A DNA stretch of 64,000 nt from SIG435 sp045530725 (GTDB taxonomy: Bacteria > Bacillota > Clostridia > UMGS1810): NCBI GenBank assembly GCA_045530725.1, contig JAZSCT010000020.1, positions 1 to 64,000 on the forward strand. The letters are read 5' to 3'. The translations under genes were made by a program, and so were the position numbers. Shown here in pieces: positions 8,668 through 16,420 of the stretch. The notes beneath the pieces were generated by a model. That model did not search any database. It was not told the DNA's origin and was given only the letters and a program-made list of their open reading frames with translations. Positions within the stretch are counted from its first letter, which is position 1; every line of letters starts with the position of its first letter.

Positions 8668-9798
8668 ATGAAGAAATTAAAAATATACTCATTTTTTGCT
8701 GGAGCAGGATTTTTGGATTTGGGATTTGAAAAATCTGGCTTTACAATTGATTTTGTGAATGAATATACCAATTCTTTTTTGAGAACATATAAACATGCAA
8801 GGAATGTTATGAATTTGGCTCAGCCAAAACATGGATATTATTGTGGAGATATCAATAACTTGTTAAAAGGCGAGTTGAAACAAAAATTGTTTTGTGATAT
8901 TAATTCTAATAGAAATAGAGAGCTGATAGGCTTCATTGGAGGACCTCCTTGTCCTGATTTTTCTATAGCAGGTAAAAATGAGGGCATTAGTGGCAAACAT
9001 GGGAAACTAACCAATAGCTATAAAAGAGCGATTCTTTTGTATGAACCTGATTTTTTTGTATTTGAAAATGTTAAAGGCTTGTGGACAACTAAAAAGCATA
9101 AAGAAGAATATGTAAAAATAAAAAAAGCTTTTTCAAGAAAAGGATATGTATATATAGATAAGATTGTAAATTCATTAGAATACGGAGTTCCGCAAGAAAG
9201 AGAACGGCTTATTTTATTTGGGATAAAATCTAATCTTTTGAGCGATGATAAGACAGAAGCTAGAAAAATACTTAAAAGGAAATTTGATTGGGGAATTGAA
9301 GAAAAATATAGTTTATCAAGTGTAAATAAGTGTACTTGGCCAGATACTACTGAATTTATATTGGATTCTCGATTGGATAAACCACATAATATTATCGAAG
9401 AGTTAACTGTGGAATATTGGTTTAATAAAAATAATGTATCTAATCACCCAAATAGTGATAATTATTTTGAGCCACATGCCATTGAACGGTTTAATAACAT
9501 TATGGAAGGGGATGTTAGTAAAAAATCCTTTAAACGTCTTCATCGTTGGAGATATTCTCCAACTGCCGCTTATGGAAATAACGAAGTACATCTACATCCA
9601 TATAAAGCTCGCAGAATTTCAGTAGCTGAAGCACTTGCGATACAGTCGCTACCAATGGAATTTGAATTGCCGATCGATATGACATTAAGTGAAATGTTTA
9701 AAACAATTGGGAACGGGGTTCCATATTTAATGAGTAAAAAAATAGCATTACAAATCAATGCTTTTATACGTCAAAATGTGAGAGAAATGGGGCAATAG
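8668..9798 (+). CDS. DNA (cytosine-5) methyltransferase of a second cassette
   Basis: 376 residues with motif I FFAGAGFLDLGF, catalytic GGPPCPDFSIAG with cysteine near residue 94, FENVKG, PQERERLILFG (motif VIII) and TIGNGVPYLMSKKIA (motif X). It is distinct from the LlaJI-type pair, with PCPDFS in place of PCQSFS, so it was acquired separately. GTGGAGG precedes the ATG. Only 2 bases separate it from the next gene, which itself overlaps a DUF262 gene: the three form a tight operon. In this setting the methylase probably marks self DNA for a partner that acts on unmarked DNA, or provides the mark that a partner reads. Confidence 0.95.
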   Translation: MKKLKIYSFFAGAGFLDLGFEKSGFTIDFVNEYTNSFLRTYKHARNVMNLAQPKHGYYCGDINNLLKGELKQKLFCDINSNRNRELIGFIGGPPCPDFSIAGKNEGISGKHGKLTNSYKRAILLYEPDFFVFENVKGLWTTKKHKEEYVKIKKAFSRKGYVYIDKIVNSLEYGVPQERERLILFGIKSNLLSDDKTEARKILKRKFDWGIEEKYSLSSVNKCTWPDTTEFILDSRLDKPHNIIEELTVEYWFNKNNVSNHPNSDNYFEPHAIERFNNIMEGDVSKKSFKRLHRWRYSPTAAYGNNEVHLHPYKARRISVAEALAIQSLPMEFELPIDMTLSEMFKTIGNGVPYLMSKKIALQINAFIRQNVREMGQ

Positions 9799-9800
9799 GT

Positions 9801-10433
9801 ATGGTTCATACTTTGGATGAAATAAAACAAGATTTAAGGACACAAACGGAGAAACAGTTTTATACCAAGCATATAGTGAGGTCAGAAAATTGGTACTTTA
9901 ATGAATATATGAATAAAAGTTCGGATGAAGTAATAAAAATATCTGATGACTATAGAATTATTATAAGCGATAGTATGAATGTTAGTTTCAATTCAGTAAT
10001 GATGGTTGGGAGTGGGAAATTAGGATACAGCCTCAGTCCACCAGAAAAAGGAGAAGAAACAAAATTATTTATGCCATTTAATGATGACGAGAAGATTCGA
10101 AAAATTTCTGACATAGACATTGCTATTATATCAAGTGATATCTTTCATCATTACTGGGATTTGTTTAGGAAGTCATATAAATTAAAATATGAAAGTACAT
10201 ATGTCCATGTATATAGAGGATTGTATAGAGGATATATTGATGAAAGAAATATTATAGAGGTTGAGGGGTGCCGAAAACAATGGAATGAAACCGCTAGAAT
10301 TTCCAAAAAAAGATTGCATTCTGAACTTTATTTTAAACACGATATTAATTTTAGAATCTATAGAAGTTGGGAAGATTTCGAGGAATATAATTTGCAGAAT
10401 ATTAAGAAAATAAAAAGGAGCATTGAAGAATGA
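9801..10433 (+). CDS. Nucleotidyltransferase-fold protein (weak match)
   Basis: 210 residues with no confident family. Residues ~69-110 have the spacing of a minimal nucleotidyltransferase active site: VGSGKLGYSL, a 30-residue insertion, then SDIDIAII with the D-x-D pair. The rest is rich in aromatic and charged residues and has no membrane segment. It sits 2 bases after a cytosine methylase and overlaps the DUF262 gene by 4 bases, so it works with them. Possible roles are a nucleotidyltransferase modifying a nucleic acid or protein, or an inactive fold used for binding. The assignment rests on the short motif only. Confidence 0.55.
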   Translation: MVHTLDEIKQDLRTQTEKQFYTKHIVRSENWYFNEYMNKSSDEVIKISDDYRIIISDSMNVSFNSVMMVGSGKLGYSLSPPEKGEETKLFMPFNDDEKIRKISDIDIAIISSDIFHHYWDLFRKSYKLKYESTYVHVYRGLYRGYIDERNIIEVEGCRKQWNETARISKKRLHSELYFKHDINFRIYRSWEDFEEYNLQNIKKIKRSIEE

Positions 10434-11623
10434 AATATAGTTTTACACATCAAATAAATACTATTGATGAAATCAATAGAGACTTTTTAAATGGGAAATT
10501 AAAAATTGACACTAATTATCAAAGACGTAAAGTGTGGAATATACAGGACAAAGTAAGGTTAATTGAGACAATAATTATGGAATTGGTTATGCCGGAAGTG
10601 TTTTTTTGGACAGCAAGCAGAAATGCAGAAACAGGAGAGGCTATAACTCATATTGTTGATGGTCAGCAAAGAATAAACGCCATCGTTGACTTCGTTAATG
10701 GCGAGTTTAATTTGAATGAAAAACATTTATTAAACGAAGAGGTTAAACGAGACTATGGAAATTTGTTTTTTAAAGATTTAAATACTGATATTAAAAATAA
10801 AATCTGGGAATATCCTATATCTGTAGTTAAAATTGATAGTGCATGCACGCTCGAACAAATCACAGATATGTTCTTTAGGTTGAATTTAACCAACTATAAT
10901 TTAAATCCACAAGAAAAACGTAATAGCAAAATGAGTGATTTCGGAGATAAGAGTGAAGCACTATCCACCCTTGATTTTTGGAAAAACAAAAAGCTATTTA
11001 GTTCTAATGATGCTAAACGCATGAAAGATGTAGAATATTGCTGCGCAATATATATATTGGCCAACGAGGGAATAGTGGATCAAACTAATGGTAAAAAGAT
11101 TAATGATTATTATGACGATTATAAAGATAGCTTTGATGAAGACAATGTTTTGACAGACAAAATTTACATGGCTATGGATACAATAGATAAAATGACCGAT
11201 AAAACAACCCTTTCTTTTGTATCTAAAAAAGCTCAAATGTATACTCTATTTTGTGTTGCTTTTGAAATGATAGAAAGAAAAATTGAATTGGATGGAATTT
11301 TTGAAAGATTTAAGGCTTTTGTAGAGGCATATAATAAGTTTCGTAATGAATTTGTTATATCATATAATGACCCTATACTTTCTGAAATGTATGAAAATAT
11401 AAAAAAATACAAACTTGCGTCTTCCGAGGGTATCAATAAAGTAGGAAACAGAGTAATCCGTTTTGAAATACTGTCTAAAATATGTATTGAAAGCGATTAT
11501 AATATTATTAGTAAATTAAGTGAAATTTCAAAAGACTTTGAAGACAAGCTAAAGGAAAGAGAAAATAATTTTGATAAATTGGAAGATGATGATTTAATAG
11601 ATGTAGTTGATATTGAGTCTTAA
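10430..11623 (+). CDS. DUF262 (ParB/GmrSD-N-like) protein without HNH domain
   Basis: 397 residues. The N-terminal half has the DUF262 signatures NYQRRKVW near residue 29 and VDGQQRINAI near 77, shared with the N-terminal domains of GmrSD and SspE, where this domain binds and hydrolyses NTPs and senses DNA modification. The C-terminal half is helical and charged; the DUF1524 HNH nuclease that normally follows is absent. It overlaps the nucleotidyltransferase-like gene by an ATGA junction with AGGAG upstream. With the methylase two genes upstream it may act as a modification-sensing effector, but the nuclease activity, if any, is unknown. Confidence 0.8.
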   Translation: MKYSFTHQINTIDEINRDFLNGKLKIDTNYQRRKVWNIQDKVRLIETIIMELVMPEVFFWTASRNAETGEAITHIVDGQQRINAIVDFVNGEFNLNEKHLLNEEVKRDYGNLFFKDLNTDIKNKIWEYPISVVKIDSACTLEQITDMFFRLNLTNYNLNPQEKRNSKMSDFGDKSEALSTLDFWKNKKLFSSNDAKRMKDVEYCCAIYILANEGIVDQTNGKKINDYYDDYKDSFDEDNVLTDKIYMAMDTIDKMTDKTTLSFVSKKAQMYTLFCVAFEMIERKIELDGIFERFKAFVEAYNKFRNEFVISYNDPILSEMYENIKKYKLASSEGINKVGNRVIRFEILSKICIESDYNIISKLSEISKDFEDKLKERENNFDKLEDDDLIDVVDIES

Positions 11624-11731
11624 GGGGAAATTTTGATGACCGAACATAATTTGATAAGATCGCCTAAATTCCTTCGTTGACTTCCGTCTATTCTTGTGGT
11701 AGTGTTTGTGTTACCAAAGGAGGTGACATGG

Positions 11732-11953
11732 ATGGCGAAGTACACATTGGAAGACATTATGTGTGGCGAGAAGTACAACATTGAGAGCGATGTCTTTATG
11801 GAAGTATTCAGGTTGGTGGAGCAAAAGGCTGATGCCAAGACGATACGAGAACAACTTAATACGATTTATGTTAAGCATGCGCTACTTGTAGCGAAGAAAA
11901 TGCACGATGAAGGCGATTGTATTTCGGATGACGGAATTACAATCGCCTTTTAA
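11732..11953 (+). CDS. Small hypothetical protein
   Basis: 73 residues, not recognised. AAGGAGGTGA lies directly upstream, and ATG 11732 is better spaced than ATG 11728, which is in another frame. The protein is acidic and helical, with no membrane segment or metal motif. Its last codons form the 3' arm of a perfect 12-bp inverted repeat followed by TTTT, so the gene ends in its own terminator. It lies between the DUF262 operon and the recombinase gene and is probably an accessory protein of the mobile region. Confidence 0.55.
   Translation: MAKYTLEDIMCGEKYNIESDVFMEVFRLVEQKADAKTIREQLNTIYVKHALLVAKKMHDEGDCISDDGITIAF
11910..11952 (+). terminator. Intrinsic terminator overlapping a coding end
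   Basis: AAGGCGATTGTA (11910-11921) pairs perfectly with TACAATCGCCTT (11938-11949), then TTTT follows. The stem includes the last codons of the 73-residue gene. Confidence 0.75.
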
Positions 11954-12045
11954 TATGCCTTAAAACTTGAAACATTGATAATGACTTTCAAAATGTATTA
12001 AGGACACACAGAGGTGTATAATAAAATTGAAAGGAGTTGTCAGTT

Positions 12046-12891
12046 ATGCAAACAATAACACAAACGCAAATTGAACTTTACAAGGAATATTTAATCAGCG
12101 AGGAAAAGAGCGAGGTCACGGTTGAAAAGTATATCCGTGATATCAGTGCATTCTTAAGATGGTTGGACTGTGGTGAACTAAATAAAACTGCAGTCCTTCA
12201 TTATAAGCAACAGCTTATGGAGAACTATGCTCCAACAACTGTTAATTCTGTTTTGGCATCGCTTAACGGATTCTTTGAATTCAACGAAAGATATGACCTG
12301 AAGGTGAAAAATCTCAAAGTACAAAAGCAGATATTCTGCCAGAAAGACAAAGAACTAACCAAAGCAGAATATGACAGATTATTAAAGGCAGCACAAGAGA
12401 AAAAGAATGAAAGGTTATACCTTGTGATGCAGACGATATGTTCAACTGGAATTCGTGTGAGTGAGCTAAAGTTTATAACAGTTGATGCAGTAATGTCAGG
12501 GCGAGCACAGGTTAGGTTGAAAGGCAAAATCAGGACGATACTGCTGACTAAAGAACTTTGCAATATCCTGAAAAAGTATATCAGGGAGCAGAAACTAATA
12601 TCAGGGAGTGTATTCGTAACACGAAAAGGAAAATCACTTGACCGATTTTATATTTGGAAAGCAATGAAGAGCCTTTGCGAGAGTGCGGGAGTTGAAAAAG
12701 AAAAGGTCTTTCCTCATAATTTACGGCATCTATTCGCACGGACTTATTACTCACTGCAAAAGGACATAGTTCGCCTTGCTGATATACTTGGACACAACAG
12801 CATAAACACTACAAGAATTTACACTGTTGAAGACGGAGATATTCACCGTAGACAGATGCAGAGATTAGGACTTGTTCGGATGCAAAATTAA
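12046..12891 (+). CDS. Tyrosine recombinase, probable invertase of the adjacent switch
   Basis: 281 residues. An N-terminal SAM-like core-binding domain (SEVTVEKYIRDISAFLRWL) precedes the catalytic domain with arginine in TGIRVSELKF, the lysine region LKGKIRTI, HNLRHLFART, LGHNSINTT and the nucleophile tyrosine in RIYT. It is small and XerC/D-like, without the arm-binding domain of phage integrases. AAGGAG lies 9 bases before ATG 12046. Its stop codon is one base from a 24-bp palindrome whose inverted partner is 206 bp farther on. Position and architecture suggest it inverts that segment; this is inferred, since the sites of such enzymes are not predictable from protein sequence. Confidence 0.93.
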   Translation: MQTITQTQIELYKEYLISEEKSEVTVEKYIRDISAFLRWLDCGELNKTAVLHYKQQLMENYAPTTVNSVLASLNGFFEFNERYDLKVKNLKVQKQIFCQKDKELTKAEYDRLLKAAQEKKNERLYLVMQTICSTGIRVSELKFITVDAVMSGRAQVRLKGKIRTILLTKELCNILKKYIREQKLISGSVFVTRKGKSLDRFYIWKAMKSLCESAGVEKEKVFPHNLRHLFARTYYSLQKDIVRLADILGHNSINTTRIYTVEDGDIHRRQMQRLGLVRMQN

Positions 12892-12892
12892 A

Positions 12893-12916
12893 GCCACATA
12901 ATCAACATTATGTGGC
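12893..12916 (+). repeat. Left inverted repeat of a putative invertible segment
   Basis: GCCACATAAT and ATTATGTGGC form 10-bp arms round a 4-base centre CAAC. The inner 20 bases (12895-12914) recur as an exact inverted copy at 13125-13144. The centre is asymmetric, so the two copies have opposite direction. No T-run follows, so it is not a normal terminator. Confidence 0.85.
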
Positions 12917-12940
12917 AAAGTTATAAATTTATTTGAGTAA

Positions 12941-12969
12941 ATTATACCACGAAAGTACATAAAGGTCAA
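12941..12969 (-). promoter_or_regulatory. Strong leftward promoter inside the invertible segment
   Basis: On the minus strand TTGACC (12969-12964), a 17-base spacer and a perfect TATAAT (12946-12941). In the present orientation it fires leftward into the 3' end of the recombinase gene as antisense. Inversion between the two repeats would place the -10 at about 13093-13098, pointing at the SLOG gene start at 13163 with a leader of about 60 bases. Confidence 0.75.
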
Positions 12970-13019
12970 TGTTTCAAGTAGTTTTAGAAGAAAATCAGAA
13001 AATTTGGACATACCAAATT

Positions 13020-13049
13020 GACCAATGAAGATTTTGAGGTTCATTGGTC
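13020..13049 (+). repeat. Inner inverted repeat of the segment
   Basis: GACCAATGAA (13020-13029) and TTCATTGGTC (13040-13049) are perfect 10-bp arms round a 10-base loop. A second nested pair, TACCACGA (12945-12952) and TCGTGGTA (13066-13073), is roughly symmetrical about the same centre. They could be accessory protein sites of the switch. Confidence 0.55.
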
Positions 13050-13079
13050 TGGAACTCTTTGAAAATCGTGGTAACCGAT

Positions 13080-13108
13080 ATTGCTCTTTAGGGCGATTTT
13101 TTTATTTT
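13080..13108 (+). terminator. Rightward terminator between recombinase and SLOG gene
   Basis: ATTGCTC pairs with GGGCGAT (three G-U pairs) round TTTA, followed by TTTTTTATTTT. It lies inside the invertible segment and would stop transcription from the left before the SLOG gene in the present orientation. Confidence 0.65.
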
Positions 13109-13122
13109 AAAACTCAAAGTTA

Positions 13123-13146
13123 CACACATAATGTTGATTATGTGTG
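13123..13146 (+). repeat. Right inverted repeat of a putative invertible segment
   Basis: CACACATAAT and ATTATGTGTG arms surround GTTG; the inner 20 bases are the exact reverse complement of 12895-12914. It ends 16 bases before the SLOG start codon and 5 bases before that gene's GGAGAG ribosome site. Confidence 0.85.
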
Positions 13147-13162
13147 CTAATGGAGAGAAACT

Positions 13163-13657
13163 ATGAATCAAGAAGAATTAAAATTACACAGATGTTGCTT
13201 TACAGGGCATAGACCTGACAAAATGGATCTTGGAGAAAAAGAAATTAAGCCGTTACTGGAAAAAGTAATAGACGATGCTATTGCAGAGGGATATGTGACC
13301 TTTATAACCGGTATGGCAATGGGAACAGACATATGGGCAGCGGAGATTGTGCTAGAGCGAAAGAAGGCAAACAAGGACTTGCATCTTATATGTGCTTTAC
13401 CACACCCGAATTTTGAGAGTAGGCGAAGCATGGCAGAAAAGATGAGGTTTAATAAAATAATTAAAAAGGCTGACATTACAAAAGAAATAAATGACCATTA
13501 TTTCACTGGGTGTTATCAGGTGAGAAATGAATGGATGGTTGACAGATCAAATCTTGTAATTGCAGTATTCAATGGGCAGAAGAGTGGAACGAAGAATACG
13601 GTTGATTATGCAAAGAGAAAAGGAGTAAAAGTTGTGAATGTGCTTGATAGCATTTAA
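13163..13657 (+). CDS. SLOG-family (DUF1273/YpsA-like) nucleotide-binding protein
   Basis: 164 residues starting with the typical block CCFTGHRPDK, then FITGMAMGTDIWAAE and a C-terminal NTVDYAKRKGVKVV: a Rossmann-like SLOG fold that binds a nucleotide or related ligand. Family roles include sensing or processing nucleotide-derived signals in conflict systems, as well as YpsA-type cell-division proteins. GGAGAG precedes the ATG. No promoter faces this gene in the present arrangement; a terminator and the right inverted repeat stand directly upstream, so its expression is likely switched on only when the upstream segment is inverted. Confidence 0.85.
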   Translation: MNQEELKLHRCCFTGHRPDKMDLGEKEIKPLLEKVIDDAIAEGYVTFITGMAMGTDIWAAEIVLERKKANKDLHLICALPHPNFESRRSMAEKMRFNKIIKKADITKEINDHYFTGCYQVRNEWMVDRSNLVIAVFNGQKSGTKNTVDYAKRKGVKVVNVLDSI

Positions 13658-13675
13658 AATCGATTTTGAGGGCCG

Positions 13676-13785
13676 AGTTACAACGGCTGTTAAAGGGGTT
13701 GTAAGACCAAACTCTCTCGGGTAGGGTAGTTACACCACCCAAGACATTAACTCACAAATAAGACGGCTGTTAAAGGGCATGTGAG
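13676..13785 (+). repeat. Two hairpins with a conserved loop, 80-bp period
   Basis: The 15-mer ACGGCTGTTAAAGGG occurs at 13683-13697 and 13763-13777. Each copy is enclosed by a different but self-complementary stem: TTACAAC with GTTGTAA in the first, CTCACA with TGTGAG in the second. The stems differ by compensating changes while the loop is kept, which suggests structured RNA or protein-binding sites downstream of the SLOG gene. I do not recognise the motif. Confidence 0.6.
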
Positions 13786-13818
13786 AAGCATATAACCCAA
13801 AAGGTAAACTCACATAGT

Positions 13819-13843
13819 TAAAAAGACCACTCGTTCGAGTGGT
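13819..13843 (-). terminator. Terminator of the leftward membrane-protein gene
   Basis: AGACCACTC and GAGTGGTCT are a perfect 9-bp stem round GTTC; on the minus strand it is followed by TTTTTAAC. It lies 11 bases beyond the stop of the gene at 13854. Confidence 0.8.
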
Positions 13844-13853
13844 CTAAGTGTTA

Positions 13854-14210
13854 TTACATATTTGACATAAGAGTAAAAAATGTTATTACCATTGAAATAA
13901 CCGTTAAAGTAGTAAAAAAGACAACACAGTTTTTAATAGTGTTAAGCATTTTAAGTTGTTTAAATGTTATATATTCAAGTCTTTCTTCTGGCGTTAATTC
14001 TGGTGTATGTATTGTATAAAAAGCACCTGAACCTTCCCCGTCAAACCCATACTTATACTCAAATACACCATTTGGCAATGGTTCTCCGTTTTTGAGCATT
14101 TGTTTGTATTTTTTATTATCCTCTTTTGAACAATCTATTTTTTGCAGTAGATTAACATCAAAGTATATTTCTCTTAATTCATCTTTTAAGTCAATTTTAT
14201 TTTTTGCCAT
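13854..14210 (-). CDS. Hypothetical protein with C-terminal membrane helix
   Basis: 118 residues, not recognised. The first ~90 residues are soluble and charged, with a central glycine-rich stretch (YGFDGEGSGAFYTIHT). The last ~25 residues are one hydrophobic helix (NCVVFFTTLTVISMVITFF), making it tail-anchored. ATG 14210 is chosen because AAGGAG lies 8 bases before it; the upstream GTG would crowd that site. It is the only leftward gene in the island and has its own terminator. It faces the SLOG gene and is divergent from the NACHT gene. Confidence 0.6.
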   Translation of the reverse strand: MAKNKIDLKDELREIYFDVNLLQKIDCSKEDNKKYKQMLKNGEPLPNGVFEYKYGFDGEGSGAFYTIHTPELTPEERLEYITFKQLKMLNTIKNCVVFFTTLTVISMVITFFTLMSNM

Positions 14211-14284
14211 TAAAAACACTCCTTATTTTTAAGATAGTTACATTATATACCAAAACACTCCAAAATTCAATAAATTATAAAAAA

Positions 14285-14319
14285 ATAAAGACGACAAGTA
14301 AAAAACTTGCCGTCTTTTT
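14285..14319. terminator. Bidirectional hairpin terminator
   Basis: AAAGACG and CGTCTTT plus CAAGT and ACTTG pair round a loop of five A, with one mismatch in the stem, followed by TTTT on the plus strand. It lies in the 342-base gap between the two divergent genes. The rest of that gap up to the promoter at 14495 shows nothing recognisable. Confidence 0.6.
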
Positions 14320-14494
14320 GAAGAACCGAATGGTTTAGATGCACTGCTCTTTTAATTTATTTCACATTCATTATAGCTTGTTGTTTTCTTACTGATATAT
14401 TGGCATTCTATGAAAATAAGGCAGGACAGTGAGAATTGACGAAAAAATTAAAGAGGAAAATCAGCAGAAAAAATCTTGCTAATTTTTTATTTGT

Positions 14495-14522
14495 TTGATT
14501 TTTTGTCGAAATATGTTATAAT
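14495..14522 (+). promoter_or_regulatory. Promoter of the NACHT gene
   Basis: TTGATT, a 16-base spacer and TATAAT at 14517-14522, about 30 bases before the start codon, with GTGGAGG as ribosome site. Confidence 0.65.
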
Positions 14523-14552
14523 ATATGTAGAACAAATTGTGGAGGAACTATT

Positions 14553-16376
14553 ATGAATAATAATTTAGACGCCAACAAAATTTCTGCTGAAGTAATTACA
14601 GAATTAGCGAAAACAGTTTCTAAGTCAATCCTTGAAAAATTAAAAAAATCGTACAAGGATAATATTAATAAAAACAATATAGATTATGGTATTGCTTTTG
14701 AAGAATATTTAAAAACATCAAGAGAAAATGTTAGGATGGCCAAAACAATATTATATGGTCAAACACCGCGTGATTTGTATTCATTTTTCGAATGTATGAA
14801 TATCCAAAGCAACGGAAATATTATTGATACTAGTAATGTGAATAATATAATCGAGCATGGACATAAAATAATAATAACAGGCACCGGCGGAATAGGAAAA
14901 AGTATGCTTATGAGGCATTGCTTTTTAAGTACTATTCAAAACACTCAGTTAATTCCTGTTTTAGTCGAATTACGAGGTTTGAATGATACGAATATAGAAA
15001 ATATTTCTATAGAAAAATACATATATAAAACCTTAAAAATATTTGGCTTTAAACTTGAAGAAGAGTACTTTAAGTATAGTCTTGAAACGGGGTGTTATCT
15101 TATTTTATTTGATGGTTTTGATGAGGTTAAAAATTCAATCTCGCAAAAGGTAACACAAGAGATAAACGATTTTAGTAATCAGTATAATGAAAACTATATC
15201 ATTGTTTCCTCACGTCCTTCATACGAATTTATAGGTTGGTCTGATTTTGCTGAATATTCTGCGATGCCCCTTACTAAAGAGCAAGCGTTGTCTTTAATAT
15301 CTAAGTTGGATTATGATAAGGATTTGAAGAAAAAATTCATACAAAGATTAGATGAAAGTTTATTTGATAAATATGAATCCTTTGCATCTAATCCTCTGCT
15401 TCTTACCATTATGCTTCTTACATTTGAAGAACGTGTTTCGTTCCCAGATAATAAAACGGACTTTTACGAACAAGCTTTTGCTACTCTTTTCCATAGGCAT
15501 GATTCTATGAAAAGAGGAAAATATAAAAGAGAAATTTTATCTGGATTAGGGTATGAAGATTTTAAAAAGGTATTTTCCTATTTTTGTTTTCGGACATTTT
15601 TTAAAAACAAATATGAATTTACCGAACAGGCAGTTCTCGAAAATATAACAAGAGCTAAAGTTAAAATAACTTCCCCTATAAACTTTCAGGAAACAGATTA
15701 TTTGAAAGATTTAACAAACGCAGTCTGTATGCTTGTTCATGAGGGATTAAACTATAGATTTTCCCATCGTTCCTTCCAAGAATATTTTGCAGCAGTTTAC
15801 GCCACACAGTTAAGCGATGATGAACAAAAGAAGTTCATCGGAGCTTGGTTAGGAGAGGATGGCTTCCGCTCAACTTCCGATTTTTTAAATATATTATGTG
15901 ATTTACAACCCGAAAGATTCTTAAAAAATGTATTATATGGGCCATTAAAAGATCTATATAATATGTATAAGAAAAACAATTCTTCAAAGGATTGGTTTTT
16001 CAAGTATATGTATAGCAGAGTAACGGTTGAAGATAGAGATCAACAAGGTGAACGAGTTTATATTTATGTTAGCAATAGGTACTATCATACAATATTACAT
16101 TCTATGATTCACTATAAGAGATGTGAACGGAACATACATCCATTTAATGATTCTTATAACAACATAGCTAAAAAAATAGCAAATGCAATCAAAGAGAAAA
16201 ACAGTGGCAAGGACATTAGAATAGAAGAATTGGATAGTGAACTGTTTGAAGATTTAAAGTCCATATTCAAATGGGTGTCAGATGAAATCGACATAGTTTG
16301 CGATATTGTCGAGAAATTCGAAACAAATCAGTTTAGTAGAAAAAGAAAATTTGAATCTATGATAGATGAATTGTAA
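14553..16376 (+). CDS. NACHT-domain STAND NTPase
   Basis: 607 residues. A short helical N-terminal region (1-100) precedes a NACHT module with P-loop GTGGIGKSML near residue 112, Walker B LILFDGFDEV near 185, the sensor-like VSSRPSYEF and a winged-helix/C-terminal part ending in FSHRSFQEYFAA, a hallmark of NACHT proteins. The remaining ~170 residues are helical and unassigned; no leucine-rich or other repeat sensor is visible. Bacterial NACHT proteins of this size are anti-phage effectors or sensors. It stands alone with its own promoter and terminator at the end of the defence island, so it probably acts as a single-gene system. Confidence 0.9.
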   Translation: MNNNLDANKISAEVITELAKTVSKSILEKLKKSYKDNINKNNIDYGIAFEEYLKTSRENVRMAKTILYGQTPRDLYSFFECMNIQSNGNIIDTSNVNNIIEHGHKIIITGTGGIGKSMLMRHCFLSTIQNTQLIPVLVELRGLNDTNIENISIEKYIYKTLKIFGFKLEEEYFKYSLETGCYLILFDGFDEVKNSISQKVTQEINDFSNQYNENYIIVSSRPSYEFIGWSDFAEYSAMPLTKEQALSLISKLDYDKDLKKKFIQRLDESLFDKYESFASNPLLLTIMLLTFEERVSFPDNKTDFYEQAFATLFHRHDSMKRGKYKREILSGLGYEDFKKVFSYFCFRTFFKNKYEFTEQAVLENITRAKVKITSPINFQETDYLKDLTNAVCMLVHEGLNYRFSHRSFQEYFAAVYATQLSDDEQKKFIGAWLGEDGFRSTSDFLNILCDLQPERFLKNVLYGPLKDLYNMYKKNNSSKDWFFKYMYSRVTVEDRDQQGERVYIYVSNRYYHTILHSMIHYKRCERNIHPFNDSYNNIAKKIANAIKEKNSGKDIRIEELDSELFEDLKSIFKWVSDEIDIVCDIVEKFETNQFSRKRKFESMIDEL

Positions 16377-16383
16377 TCATAAC

Positions 16384-16420
16384 AAAGAGAGGACTTGTAG
16401 TGTCCTCTCTTTATATTTTT
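16384..16420 (+). terminator. Terminator of the NACHT gene
   Basis: AAAGAGAGGAC pairs perfectly with GTCCTCTCTTT, followed by ATATTTTT. Confidence 0.9.

Noticed and set aside
12893..12916. Left palindrome as a plain terminator of the recombinase gene
   Set aside because: No T-run follows it, and an exact inverted partner exists 206 bp away; a proper terminator lies farther on at 13080-13108.
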